DNA of 64,000 nt from Triplophysa rosa (lineage: Eukaryota; Chordata; Actinopteri; Cypriniformes; Nemacheilidae), in assembly GCF_024868665.1 (NCBI RefSeq), contig NC_079897.1, positions 6,430,912 through 6,494,911 on the forward strand, read 5' to 3'. A program made the translations under genes and the position numbers. A model generated the notes under the pieces. That model saw only the letters and a program-made list of their open reading frames with translations. It was not told the DNA's origin and searched no databases. Shown in pieces: positions 23,196 to 36,179 of the stretch. Every line of letters begins with the position of its first letter. Within the stretch, counting starts at the first letter, position 1.

Positions 23196-26100
23196 GATTT
23201 ACTTTCAGGAATATAGACAATCCATGAATTACGTCCCGTTATTTTAGTCTCTACGTTTCTTTCAGGGTTTAAATTTGCATTACAACTATTTTATTCTTGT
23301 GGCAACACTCTTTAGGCAACACAACTTACTCTAAAGAATTAAAGACCCTGTGAAAAAGAACAAATGTTTGATGGGAGTTCCTGCGTGTTTTCTGAACACT
23401 ATTTGCACTACTTGCATACTCACAAGTAGTTTTTTACTGTCACGTCTCAATGGCGCCTCTCATTCTTAATAATTTAACATCTTATATATACATTTTTTCT
23501 ATAGATTTATTCCTTTCAACCTTCTTTCCTCTTTACTTAAATTCTCTTTTTGCTGTCACAACTGTTTTTGCTGTTTTTTCCTGCTACTTTGCTGCTACAG
23601 TATCTGCTAAAGAGGGGAATGTTGGGTAATCTGATTGTAGGCTATTCACAGGAATCCTCTCCCTGCTAAAACCCTCAGGCGAAGCCACGTAGATTCTCAA
23701 CCGATTCAGTTGTTGTACACTGAATACAGCGTAGTTTTTCAACAGGTTAAATTGTTTTAAACAAGGAGCTGCATTTAATGAATAACTACCCACTAGCAAA
23801 CCATGCAAGTATGTTTAAGAGAGAAGTTTTCAGATTAAATTCTTGGTTGACTGTCTAGTAATTGCAGGTGACAAATCAGATGGAAGCTTTTTTTTTAAAG
23901 CTTGCACGTGTATATAGTGCTGTGGGGTAGGAAGTCTATTGGAGAATTCACCTGACAAGGCTGTTGCCGCCTCAGTGCCTTTTTAATGATTTATTCTCAG
24001 GAAGTATATCCTGGTAAAGAAACTTTCGAGGCTACAGTTTATAACATTTTGTGGACTGATGTTTTACAACACTCGCCATCATTCGATGGCGCAATCACAG
24101 TATGGAGTTAGCCTGCTTCACAGTGCATCAGTCCAAAATGTTAGCTCAGTAATCGGACAGCCCAGTTTTGTAGGTTTCCGGGTTGTCACCGAAGATCTTG
24201 CGATGCATTGCTTCACGACAGCGTTCGGCCGTGACAAACTGAAATGCATGTTAGCATACAGCCCAAAGGAACTGCGGCGAAAGAATACCCATCCGTTTTC
24301 CTCACCGTCTCATTTGAGTCTTTGTGTTAGCGAGGTCACGTGCCGGGGCATGGCGGTCAGTGCTACACATTTTGAATGGGAATTGAAAGCATTATAAGGA
24401 AGTGACTGACATACAGCCTCCTTTTGTTTTTACTGGCTGTTTCACATGCACTAACCACTGTCCAGAGTGACATTTGTTAAAAGACTGCTCGGAGACATAA
24501 CCAAATTTATTCTTTCCAGGTTTACTGTTTGTATTTTTCACAAGAGAAGCTGGTGGATAAAACCCAGCGATATTGCTCGAGACCCTTGTGTCTCAGAACT
24601 GAATACTTGATCACATGTGAAGATGTCAGATTAACAAAACTAACGTTGTAACGGGATATTTAATAAAACTAGACTCGGAGTTCTGACAGCAATCCTTATC
24701 ATATGCAATAACAGATACACTGAGTATTTTTTGCCTTTTGTAGATTGCGAGACCTCTGTGGGATTTAGCAATAGATTTACAGTGATTGATCTTATCTTGC
24801 TTTTGGAATCTAACAGTAGATTTGCAGGTTAGTTATGGAACAATTAATTGTTTTCATCTTTCCAAATGTAACCTGATGGTATTCTGAGATAATTTCTTTG
24901 GTTTAATTATGTTTTAATATTCTGAGATTGTTTTAATGTTACTTATATTGTAAACTTTGTACAGTTTTTATATATTTCTTCTTATTTGGGCCTGCAGCTG
25001 TTTTTTGTTTCATAATTTTTCCGTGTGGTTCATGTGTGTTTCCTGAACACTGGATCAGTTACCAGCACTTTACCATCTCTGCAAACCACAAGAGAGGGGC
25101 GGGGCGGGGCCTGAGTAGAATGTGGGCGGGGAATATTACATGTCTTCACACATAGAATCTGGCTGCAATGATGAGTGAATAGATAGTTCTTTTATTCCCT
25201 TATTCAGTTTGCCATTATGGCGTAATGGTTTATATATAAAGTAAAGAGACAGAATCGGCGTTTACTTCTTATTTGACTTTTTGAAGTTTTGAAGATTTTT
25301 CAAGTTTCATGTAATTTATGATTCCCTCATTTTTTTAAATCGATTTTTCTATTTTCTTGTCCATGTTGTCATTTTAATTCTCCTTTAATATTTTGAAAGG
25401 GCTAAGAACTGAATGTAATCCGTCATATCATTAATAGATACTAATTTTATGGAAAATATATGCATTGCTTAAACTCTTGTGTCTTGTCTTCTGTAATATC
25501 AAATCTTGCACTGGAAGATCCAGTAGTTGTGCGATGGGGAAAGTATTAATATTACCAGATGTTACACTTCTCGGATCAGGACCAAACCAAACGCTTAAAC
25601 GCTTGAGTATATCCTCTCACAGCGTGATCGCTAATCTGTTATTTACATCTCAGTCTATTTGGGTAAATCCCCACAACGTGATGTTACACTCAGAAATTCT
25701 GGGTCTTTGTTACCAAACTGTGGACTGAAATAACCTTAGCATAGGGTCATTTTTAACCCAAAGTCTATATTTTACCCAACCATGGGTTAAAAAGAACCCT
25801 GAGTTTTTCCAGATAGTGAATGTAGTATTATAGTTAGGGAATTTCTTCATTAAACTAATTTTTTTCTGTGATTACTGGTCCGGCATGGTTGTGGGGTTAA
25901 ATTGTTGGCGGAGAGATATTTAAATCTTTGGCCTAAAACTTTTGGCTTTAATATCACAGTGTCATCTGCCCTAAAACCGAACTCTTAATAGAATAATCAT
26001 TTTTAGAGTAGTTAGACACTTACTATTTGATGTCTGTCTCTTTGAACAAAGATCAAGCCTGAAAACACGCATATCCATCTAGACGATAGCAAAGCATTGA

Positions 26101-26277
26101 AATAAACCTTTGCATAATCCCTTGTCTGTACTGACTGCTTTGGTCATGTGTCGCTAAATACCTGTCAAATGTGACTTGACATTTAGAGGTGCGAGGCCCC
26201 TAATCTTTAAAACATTCTCAAGTGTGGAAATGTTACATTACCCTGTCAACCATACCGCAAAGAATATAAAATACATA
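23196..26277 (+). other. Probable plekhf2 3' UTR and downstream DNA
   Basis: No second gene is visible. A polyadenylation signal AATAAA lies at 24662-24667, about 1.5 kb after the stop codon, and is a candidate end for the transcript; others occur further on. A GC-box cluster (GGGGCGGGGCGGGGCC, then GGGCGGGG) lies at about 25093-25134. A TGGGTTAAAAA-type short foldback lies at about 25744-25805. The 112-codon frame at 24059-24397 has no recognisable domain. Confidence 0.5.
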
Positions 26278-27155
26278 CATATAAAATTCTGTCAACATTT
26301 ACTCACCCTCTTGTCATTTCAAACCTGAATGACTTTCGCTGTATGCAGAACACAAAATAAGACAATTTTGATGAATGTTTGGATGAGAACAACGGCAGTA
26401 CCCATTCACTTGCATTGGTTTTGAGTCTATTCAATAGAAATGAATGGGTACCACCATTGTTTGGTTACCAACATCCTTCAAAATCTCTTTTGTGTTCTGC
26501 TGAAGAAAGTCATACAGGTTTGAAATGACAGGAGGGTGAGTAAATAATGACAGAATTTTCAATTTTTTATGAGGAGCCATTAGGTCTTAATTATTGAAAT
26601 GACTCTTATACAAACACTAGTGAAATAAAAACATTGATCAAACATTGGCCTTTATAATTCGGCCTCCAATTGTAAAATTAGACAACCATATTGTGATCTT
26701 AACGAACTCTTAAAACTTCATTTTGCAACACAACAACAGATGTATTTCAAAGGTTTGCCTAAGTGAAATAAGCTCTCATCAACTACACTGAAATCTTTCA
26801 TCAACTATACCTGAAATATGTTGCCTCAGTAGTGCACTAGTGTTTATAAGAGGCTGTTTAGCATGCATATGAATGAATTTCACTAGTGTTTGTAAAAGGT
26901 TATTTAGTAATACACGTGAATGATTTTCACTGGTGTTTGTAAAAGACTTTTCAGTAATACATATGAAAGAATTTCACTAAGTTCGATCAATGTTTTTATT
27001 TCTCTAGTGTTTGTAAGATGTATTTCATTAATACATATGAATGAATTTCACTAAGTTTGATTGATGTTTTTATTTCACTAGTGTTCGTAAGAGTTATTTC
27101 AATAATTAAGGCCTAAACGGCTCCTCATAATTTTTGGGTGATCTATCCCTTTAAT
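26278..27155. mobile_element. Angel-like foldback MITE split by a second element
   Basis: The sequence from AAAATTCTGTCAACATTTAC to GTGAGTAAATAATGACAGAA is the internally inverted core of a very common cyprinid MITE family that I associate with the name Angel. Its right end (GGGTGATCTATCCCTTTAA) lies about 560 bp further on, at 27136-27154, after an insertion. The left terminus is truncated. Confidence 0.7.
26569..27128. mobile_element. MITE inserted into the Angel-like element
   Basis: Inverted arms of about 75 bp start ATGAGGAGCCATTAGG and end CTAAACGGCTCCTCAT. Flanks are AATTTTTT on the left and AATTTTTG on the right, a 7-of-8 duplication. The interior (about 26830-27060) holds a degenerate tandem repeat of ATGAATGAATTTCACTAGTG-type units, i.e. 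copies of the inner end of the arm. Confidence 0.75.
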
Positions 27156-27841
27156 TGTGGTTATTTTGCAAACATTCAACAATCTGTATTTACCTTATAG
27201 TTTTACAAAGTATATGCAAATATGCTTTTTAAACATTTAAAAAGACAATAAGATTTATTTTTGCATGTCTGTCCATTGTCACAACTAGAGTTTTTTGTGT
27301 GTGCTGATACTATGGTTGTTAAGCATTTATTTATCCCTATAATGAATGTGACTAAATGAGCTGTGAATACAGTAGCTGAAGAGTGCCCCCTGTTGGCAGC
27401 AAGACCGTTGTGTATTTCTGTCTCGCATACAAAGCATTGTGGGCTATGCATATGCACTTAAGAAAAAATACCAAACATGGACAGTTGATTTTTTTTCTGA
27501 TTCTCGGCTCAAACACTAATCTTATGCATTGAGCCAGTTGATATCCGGATTTATTCAAAGCTGTCATGTCTTTATTATATGCTTGGTCTGGTATACGTGT
27601 AAATTAGATGTCAGGCCACTTAACTGGAGGTAATCCTGTCAGTTCGTCCCTTGATCCATTGAGTGAGCGCGTGCAGGTCAGCCAGTTTCAACAATTCAGC
27701 AGCGAATTCAAAACTATTATTTGCAAAAACAAAACTTAGAAAATTGTTAAGAAAAATAGCAGTTTATTTGAAAATCATTTCAAATTTTTGCAATTGAGTG
27801 TATTGTTTTCATTATCAAAGTGTTTTTCTTCGTTCTCATTG

Positions 27842-27872
<31 letters not shown>

Positions 27873-28828
27873 TAAGTTTGCCCTCATTTTTATTGACACA
27901 AAAATAATCCCATAATTTTTCTGACCCAAAAATGCGTCACAATTACTAACAGTAAAGGCGTATATAATATGATTAAATGTTGATCATATTAAATAATAAT
28001 AGATCATATTAAATAAATAATTATTGGATTTAATTTTTTAGCCTAATATACATCTTAACGCAATATACATAACTTATATATAAATCATATACACCATGTC
28101 CTCTCATTCACAGCAATTGCTTTGAGTTATTCTCTCCCTCACAAAGTTGCCATGTTTTGAATGACCAAACACAATTTTAAATCAAAACAAATAGAAACCA
28201 CTGAAACCTGTGGGTGATGTTGAGGAAATTGCTTTTCCTCAAATAAATGACATTGACTGTCACATTGTGGCAGTGCCCTGTTGCGCAGCTTTTTTAAGTT
28301 AATAGAGAAACGAATTCTGCCTCTGTAGGGTAATGAAATTGCTTCATGGCTTGATGCATGTCATCTTATCAAAAATAACTTGAGTTGTTTGACAGAAATA
28401 GAATTTACAAAAATCTGAAGGTGTTTTACAGATGTAACACCTAGACTTTGACTTCACCATCATTGACCTGCACTATCTTTCAATTTTTATCTTGCTCTGA
28501 ACTTTGATCTTAAAACCAATAATGCTTTTGAAATATATTGATAACTAATGCTTTGATTTCTTTTATACATATCTTGGCATTGAATGTTAACAATAAGGCA
28601 TCTGTGGTTAAGATTTTTCTTTTAGAGGTTTTCCGGACAGTGATTATCTTAAAACTGGATTAGGCCTTAGTTAAATTAGGATATTTCAATTGTTTTTAAA
28701 AACATACTTTACAAAAAAACATTACTGGTGTGCATCTTAAGATAAAACAATCCCACTGATATATTTTAACTTAAGATATGCCAGTGCAAATTGTTTTTGA
28801 TCAAGATGCCTCTAACATTTAAATCATA
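27156..28828. other. Intergenic, microsatellite only
   Basis: No exon or RNA gene is supported. A (TA)n run followed by poly-T lies at about 27841-27875. Confidence 0.4.
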
Positions 28829-29130
28829 TCATACTTCTCCCAAGAATTAAAATTCTGTCATCATTTACTCACCTTCGAGTTGTTCCAAATCTGTATACAT
28901 TTCTTTGTTCTGATGAAAACAGAGAAATATATTTGGAATAATGCTTATAACCAAACAGATTTTGCCCCCCATTGACTATACCATATAATGGGAAAATATA
29001 CAGGGGTAGTGCCCCAGAACTGTTTGCTGTCCAACAAAATGTCTTCTTTTGTGTTCAACAGAACAAAAAAATTATAAGTAATGAGTAAATGATGACAGAA
29101 TTTTCATTTTTGGGTGAAGTATCCCTTTAA
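28829..29130. mobile_element. Angel-like foldback MITE
   Basis: The element runs from a degraded left end through AATTCTGTCATCATTTACTC to TGGGTGAAGTATCCCTTTAA. The two halves are inverted relative to each other (GTCATCATTTACTCACC versus GTAAATGATGACAG). It shares terminal sequence with the copies at 35123, 38453 and 42862. Confidence 0.8.
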
Positions 29131-29794
29131 ATTAATCTGGGACTAGGTTTAAGACATGTCTGGAAAATGTCACACAACGTACTTAGTTAATAAGTATACA
29201 GTGGGAAACAAGTCATATTTACATACTTAACATAACCAGATCAGTTCTCAACCGTTAGTATTTAAAATAAATTATTTTAAATAATTGTATACCGTCTTTT
29301 TTTTAAGCATTACAGAAATGTACAATCATGTGCAATAATAGTGCAATAACCTCCTTCTACAGTATATAGTGTCAAAAATGAATCAGGAGTTGGTCAAAAA
29401 TGTTACTGAGAGAGATGTACCAGATGATTTTAAATCTGGGTGTGAATGGGTTTTTTAGCTTGGTGTGCAGTATTCTGTGAGCCACATCTCTGATGGATTG
29501 CGACATGAGTCATTCTTTCCCTCACATTGTTAAGGAGCCCTTAGAATTCATCTTGGAAAGGACTAAAAAGCAGTATTTATTTATCGTGCTCTCATGTACT
29601 TATGATTACATGCTACCTGGGTGGTTTCTCTTCAAGCGACAGCATGCAAGACCTGCAACTGTTTGTTAGAAGAATTATGTAGAAGTAGAGTAGAATGTCA
29701 AAGAATTAAAATCTTTTTAATGGTTTACATTACCAACACTCGGTTCTGAACAAAAGGATGTACTAATGACAAACAGGTTTTTTTCATATTTTTA
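29131..29794. other. Intergenic, no gene seen
   Basis: AT-rich sequence with no supported feature before the hAT target site. Confidence 0.4.
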
Positions 29795-29802
29795 GCTCAC
29801 AC

Positions 29803-31232
29803 CAGGGCCGTAGCTAGAGGATTGGGAGCTCCCTGCAAAAATATTGATGTGGGCCCCCCCCCACGCACACATATCATATACTGTACAATATACAAGCATA
29901 GAGCCCCACATATATCCTAATAGGTGTTTCTTACAGAAAATAATAATAGAAATAATAAAGTGATTCCCTGACAAGTCAATATACCCAATGAGCATTGTCT
30001 GCACTGACCCTCCAAGTCATCTTTGGAAAATGGCTGTGAGTCAGACGATGCCACATCTGATCCTGCAGAACATTATAAAAAAATGAATACCACATCACTT
30101 TAAAGATGGCAATGTTGTTATAAACCTTTTATTTTAAAGTTAATTAAATAAATTATTTTATCTAATTTATTTTATGCTATAATTTATTTAAATTATTTTT
30201 TCATTTATTTTAATGCCATTAAGCCATAATTTATGAAACACTATTTAAAAACATCATGCACATATTTAAGACAATTTAATAAAAAACTACCAAAAGACAA
30301 AGGAATTATTAAATGATAATAAAAACCTTTTTTTTAAAAAAAGCACCAGCAATATAATAGTTTTTCCCACCAGCCTGTTATAATTCTTAAATCAAAAAGT
30401 AAAAATTCAGAAACAGATAATAATGCAATCTAATGTAAAAATAAATAAATAATTAAATGAATAAATAAAACACTACTATTACTCGTTGTCTTAATTTAGA
30501 TAATAAATGGTGCTGCATAATATATTATTGAACAAAGCTAATAGCTACATTTCTTCTTCCAAGAGCATTGTGTTGCATTCATGTTTTCTTGACTGTAACA
30601 CAGCCGGCAGGTCCGTAATGCTTGTCATAATGCGTTGTGACTCGTGACAGTTTTTTTCTGTTTGTTATACAAACCAATTAACTCTATTTACAGTTGCGTT
30701 AAAAAAAAAAAGACTGGGATTTTGACCACGCTATGCGGTCGGCGACCAATACGCGCCAGTAGCCTAAATACAATTATGTGATGGCGGCAGCGGTGGTCGA
30801 TAGTTTACATGACAACATACTAACCTGTCTTAAACAAGGTCTTGATAGACTGGGATACAGCAATTCTCCTGGCCTCTCTCCTTCTTTTCATTACGTTTCT
30901 GGTAACCTGATTTATGTTTTCTTTTCCCCGACATTGTCAGTCAGCATGTACATCGCTAACTTCATCTGACGTCTCAACTCTGATTGGTCGTCTTGTTCAC
31001 GAGCTGGGGTGGGACTTCTGAGAATACTTCGTATCAGACTAAACCATTTTTCGGGAGGCTAGAGGAGCAGATATTAGAAAATTTCTTTAACCAAATTGCA
31101 TGCTTTTTTGTGGTTTTCATAATATCTCAGTTATACAACTAATAAAATATTAGAATTATTCACAGAACATGGGCCTATATAGTATAATTCCTGGAATTGA
31201 CCCCACCTTTCACCCCACTAGCGACGGCCCTG
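29803..31232. mobile_element. hAT-type element CAGGGCCGTAGC
   Basis: The termini CAGGGCCGTAGCTAGAGG and CCACTAGCGACGGCCCTG are inverted repeats of the CAGGG-type hAT class, and the 8-bp duplication GCTCACAC is perfect (29795-29802 and 31233-31240). The 1430-bp body has no transposase frame and is very AT-rich in the middle. Confidence 0.92.
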
Positions 31233-31240
31233 GCTCACAC

Positions 31241-31671
31241 TGTTTAAGCGAAAGGCCTTTAGCTTGTTATGTTTAAATTAGATGTACTCCTAAAAGATAT
31301 GAAATGCTCACGATCATTCTCTCACAGCAGTTTAAAAAACAAGCAAAATAATTCTTCCTCGACAGGAACAACATCATACAGGGTTGCCAAGGGAACCACA
31401 TGTCGTAGATACAGGTTTTATTAAACAAGTAAATAGCATTAGTCTGAAAGCTATACAGTAGGACTTGGAAATGCTATGCCCTTGACATCAAGTGCCTGTG
31501 AAGGAAGAGACAATCATTGTGTTTTGCAATTGTTCTTCGGCATCTGAGACACGAGGAGGAATGAAACAATAATTATAGCTAAATGGAGCATATTAACAAC
31601 ACAGACAAAACAGAGGTAATTAAATTATAGTGAGTGTAGACTGTGTAGTAATTGCTGTTTTGCTTTTGCCC
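31241..31671. other. Intergenic, no gene seen
   Basis: No feature could be supported between the two hAT-like elements. Confidence 0.4.
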
Positions 31672-32753
31672 CAGTGGCGGACTGGCCATCTGGAGAACCG
31701 GGAGTTTTCCCAGTGGGCCGCTGCTCAGTGTGGGCCGGTCAACTGTTAGGATATCAAGAAATGTAATATTATTTTCTTTTGCCCACTTGTTATATTTGTG
31801 ATTTCTGTGCCCTAGCCTAGAAGCGGTAATAGTGCTCGTCAATGTTAGAAGGTTGACCAATCAAACAAGGTTTACAGATTCTTGCCAATCAAATGTTTAA
31901 CAATGTTTAACAATAAATATATCCTATTTATTGTTAAACATTGTTAAACATTTGATTGGCAAGAATGGTAAGATTTAAGACATGCAAACTATTTAACTTT
32001 TGTGTATTCTGCTGTTTTAAATGAAAACTTGGTGGTTTGTCACATAATGTAAGGTGTGTAATGTAAGGTGTGTAATGTGCATTCGACATGCCTAAAAACA
32101 CAACCAATAGCATACCGTTTAGCATTCGAGGCATAAGATAAGACGTGTGTATATGGTGGATTTAATTAACATTGAAGAATTCAATATATTGCAGAACTAT
32201 TAGCACAGGTAATGAAATGTCTATTTTTGGTCAAATTTTTTATTGAATGTACAGTTTTATAAAGCTTATTAGCTACGTTATTAAGCCCAAAGAGTGAATG
32301 TTTTCTCTCATCTCTTCTCGGTTTACAGTCCTAAATGCTCACTTTTGTTTAGACTTGTACATTATATCTCATGTAAAACAATATTTTTTAGCGAAGTCTA
32401 GTCATACCTTTTTGAAAGCATTTTAGTAAATTCTCTTGTCTAGGAAATTATTCATAACTAAAGTCATCACCCTCAGACTTAAAACAGGGTAAAACTTGAA
32501 TCTTTGTGTGTTACATGTCATGGTTAGTAAAGTGTAATTTACAAACAGTTCAAATACCTTTCCCTACATTACACTGCATGTTAAGGCTTTTATGTAATTC
32601 TGATATCTATTTGTTGTCCATTTGTTTCTAAATTGTGGTGTTATAGAATGGTTTGTGCATCAATAAGCTTGTATGTTATGTTGCGCGTCCAGTGTTGTGG
32701 GCTGCTCCTGGTGAAGAAGTTCAGGGCCACTTTTTAGTCCCACTCCGCCCCTG
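31672..32753. mobile_element. hAT-like element CAGTGGCGGACTGG, provisional
   Basis: The left end is CAGTGGCGGACTGGCC and the right end CACTCCGCCCCTG, both typical of CAGTGGCGGA hAT termini and roughly inverted. The expected 8-bp duplication is not seen (TTTTGCCC versus GCTGTGAC), so these may be the ends of two different copies. It contains the perfect hairpin at 31878-31966. Confidence 0.5.
31878..31966. repeat. Perfect 42-bp inverted repeat with 5-nt loop
   Basis: The arm at 31878-31919 begins ATTCTTGCCAATCAAATG and is the exact reverse complement of 31925-31966, with only TATCC between. Within each arm TGTTTAACAA repeats. No mismatch was found in 42 bp. Confidence 0.97.
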
Positions 32754-35122
32754 GCTGTGACGGTGAGTAAAAGAAACTATCAGAAAGACATATCAATGAA
32801 TAGACTGGGCTCTCCAGTGAATATTTCTAAAGCTGGTGTTATTATTTTAAAGACTTGGCTGCAAGAACATATTGTTATCACCCCAGAAAAGATACAGTAC
32901 ATTGAACACAAGTAACAACATTACTCTTTGTAACAATAAGCATTTGAAACTGACTGCAAGAAAAGACACATCTGTGTAATTGGACTTACCACTCAAAACC
33001 TTACAGGCACTACAAAAGCTGTTCAAAACTCTCAGTGTGACAACTAGCCCCAGTCTCTCCACAGCTGACTGAAAGAGAAAGATGAAGTGAGTTTGTTTAT
33101 GATGACTCAAGCCAATTGCTGAAAGGATGCTAGATTCTTGATGCTAGACATAATTCACTGCCAGGAAGCACTTGTTTTTGTGCAAACTGTTAACATAGTT
33201 GAAACATCATCAGGCTGTTTATGTCGGGGTAGAGTCACCTACATGCCTTATCATGAACCAGAGAGCACATTTTTAGTGAAGTGACACAATGAGAGAAATT
33301 GTCTAAATGAGCATCTTTTGAAAATTCATGTTAATACAAGCAGTACAATAAGTGAAACCATGAAAAAAACCTCTTGAATAAAAATCATTAACGTAAGATT
33401 TTTACGAGACTATTTTTGTGTGTAGCCTCAATGAAAAAGAGAAGACAAAAGATTTGATGTTTTTGCCAAATGGAAAGCATTGCAATGAGGTTAAAAATAG
33501 GCTTGACATCTCATCCATCAAATATTGGTTGAGGGTCTTTCTTGCACTGGTGTATGAATGGATTATTATGATTCATTTTTAATGAACGCTTTGTGCTGCT
33601 CATTTCTATGGCTAGAGAGAGTTGGGGCAAGGTTTGAGAAATCTCAAGGGCTTTTTGTCCATGCTATATGATCATGCTTGTCATGTCAAGATAATTAATA
33701 ATTAAGCTTTTTCCACAGCCTTGGTTAAACACTAAAATCTGTAGAGAGTTTGAAAAATCTTTCAGTTTTTTTAAATGAAAATCTGTTCATGCTTGCAGTG
33801 GATAACCAGAACCAAAGAAGTGAGGTTTAAATGACACCCAACAATGGCTTATTTATTTGGTGTTACTATGTGTCTAATTGTTCTTTATGTATTGTATATT
33901 GTATTTTATTTTTGGTAATTAACATCTGTTTTTATATTTTATATATTTTTTCGTACGCTGCATACAGCATGTGGCTCATGCACATCTAATTTTTATATTT
34001 TTTTGTTGATGTTTTTAACCATTTATTCAAGGGACTCGTTTGAAACCATTTGTCTGCCCAATGACTCAGTGCAGCATTTGTTTTTGCAATACTGATTACT
34101 TATTATTAATTTCTGCATAGTCAGTATGACATTTAATTAATTTCACACCTGACAGCAATTCGTTGTAATTGTATTTTGATGAGGTTTCTGTTTTCCCTAG
34201 TGTCTGTTTTAATTTAAGCAATACAAACTGACATGGCATTAGTTCAATATGTTCAAAGAGCTCTTCAAGCTTTTAAAGGCTCGTGTTTTTATTCGTAGAA
34301 CATGGATTTTTTTTACATTTTATTTAACTATAAGGTTATACATTTACTATTCCAATGTAAACTTGAATTCTGTGGCAAACAATAAAAAAATTGAGGGGAG
34401 AAAACGGACCTTGCTACATAGACACAGAAACAGACAGGAGAATTACTTTATTGCAGTCCCTGAAGAAGGCCTTGCTGTTAGGACCGTATGCCATCAACAT
34501 GAAGGTTTCCTGAGAAAATCATAACATGTTGTGTCTTCCATTGTCATAGATGAGAGAGACATAAGAGTGCATTTGTGCTGTGGATAGACAGGAGCGACTG
34601 CCTACATTTACAGTACTCAGCTGTGTATTTACCAGAAAATCATTGTTTTCCTGTCACTGACCGAGTAGTCACAGCATTGAGGTTAAACCCTGATACAAAC
34701 ACGACATCCAAAAACATGAAATATAAACAGAGAGTTGAAGTGAATCTGGGGAAAGATAATTAAGATTAGATTTTCAGTGAGCACAATCGATTCTTTAAAA
34801 TAAACTGCTACTTTCTGATTTCTGATTTCAAAGTTAGATTTTAGATATGGCACAATTGATCTCCCTCTTGTGGTAGTATGCAGATATGCACTGATTAAAG
34901 TATACCAACAGCATAGACAAATCACTGCAGTTGCTTGGGTGCACAAATAATTACAAGTAATTGCAAGTATTATAGAGAATTCTGGTAACAGACTAGTGTA
35001 ATGAATCTAAAATCTTGATCAAAAGACCCAAACTTTGTGTATAGTACCAAGTCTTATATGTCCAAAGATGTCATGAACGATGCCCTATAGTCCATTTGGA
35101 GCAACCTGTCATGTATGTTATG
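32754..35122. other. Intergenic, no gene seen
   Basis: Only short chance open frames are present; none has splice signals plus a recognisable domain. Confidence 0.4.
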
Positions 35123-35380
35123 CTCAGTGGGATAGTTCAACCCAAAATAAACAATCTTTCCTTATTTACTCACTGTCATTTCATTTCAAACTGTATGACT
35201 TTTTCTGCAGAACAAAAAAATGTTGGTAACCAAACAACATCGGCCCCCATTGACTTCCATTGTATGGACACAAAACCACATTTCTCAAAATACTTAGTCA
35301 TCATGTGCAGGTTTTCAGCGAGATAAGGATGAATAAATAATGACAAAATGTTTATTTTGGAGTAAACTATTCCTTTAAGC
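35123..35380. mobile_element. Angel-like foldback MITE, diverged
   Basis: It begins GGGATAGTTCAACCCAAAAT and ends ATTTTGGAGTAAACTATTCC followed by TTTAA, with ATTTACTCACTGTCATTTCA in the left half. It is a weaker match to the family than the copies at 38453 and 42862. Confidence 0.7.
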
Positions 35381-36127
35381 ATTGTCAAACATGCAGATTT
35401 TTGTTAGGCAGCTCAGATCTTTTACCACTAAGACATACCACCCCATGATGTCTAGTTCATTTTGTTGATGAAAAACTGCATTGGATCTGCGGTGTTTGTG
35501 AGAATGTGAAGCATTTGCTTCTAACCTTTCTCCTATAGTGAGATACATACAGTTTTAGCAGTCAGTTGTACTCTGTCATTTAGCAGAAATTGCACACAAT
35601 GATTGAGAGCTAAAGTGGGGCACTCAAAATGTACTTTGAGCTCACACTGTTTCTTATTATTTGGGGTTGAAGATAAAAAACAACTATTCCTTTATAGAGA
35701 CCACTGTATAGTATTCATGTTTCATTCATTTTGCTAATTGTATTCCAGGCCATTTTAACTTCAAGACGAATTCCTTATCGATTCTACACAATTTAAGCAT
35801 ATTACTTCATTAGGCTACTCTTCTTCTACGTTTAGAATGAACATGAAGGGAAATAAAAACTGATTCTAAAACTCAAATTTTCACTCAAATTGGCACAGTT
35901 CACTTAATATTAAACCAAAGCGAACATGTAACACAGCAACATTGCATTTGACCTGTGACGATAGCAAAATAAGGGCGTGTATTTGTGGTGCCGGGTGCAT
36001 GTGTGAGGCGTGATGCTCGAATTCGCCCCATAGTGGAAACCACAGGGAGCTACTGCACAAACTAAAAGCTGCAGGTCCATGGTCATGAGCAGAGATCTAA
36101 CTTACTTCTGAGACTTTTGAATGAGAG
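35381..36127. other. Upstream flank of cd6
   Basis: This should contain the promoter and 5' leader of cd6. No clear TATA box or GC island was identified. Confidence 0.4.
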
Positions 36128-36179
36128 ATGTCACCTTTGCTGCTGTTTACTGTTCTACAGACTTTGTCTTTGTCTCAAG
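36128..36179 (+). CDS. cd6: cd6 exon 1: signal peptide
   Basis: It encodes [17 protein letters not shown], a short hydrophobic leader, and ends at donor G|GTAAAA (36180). An overlapping upstream ATG at 36121 is in another frame. The exon is assigned because its phase (1) and its leader fit exon 2; a different or additional 5' exon is possible. Confidence 0.6.

Noticed and set aside
22835..23247. Other plus-strand frames inside plekhf2
   Set aside because: Alternative frames of the same GC-rich exon without family features.
24059..24397. 112-codon frame after plekhf2
   Set aside because: No recognisable domain, no splice signals, and it lies in the probable 3' UTR.
36121..36179. Upstream ATG of cd6 at 36121
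   Set aside because: It is in a different frame, gives no signal peptide and does not join exon 2.
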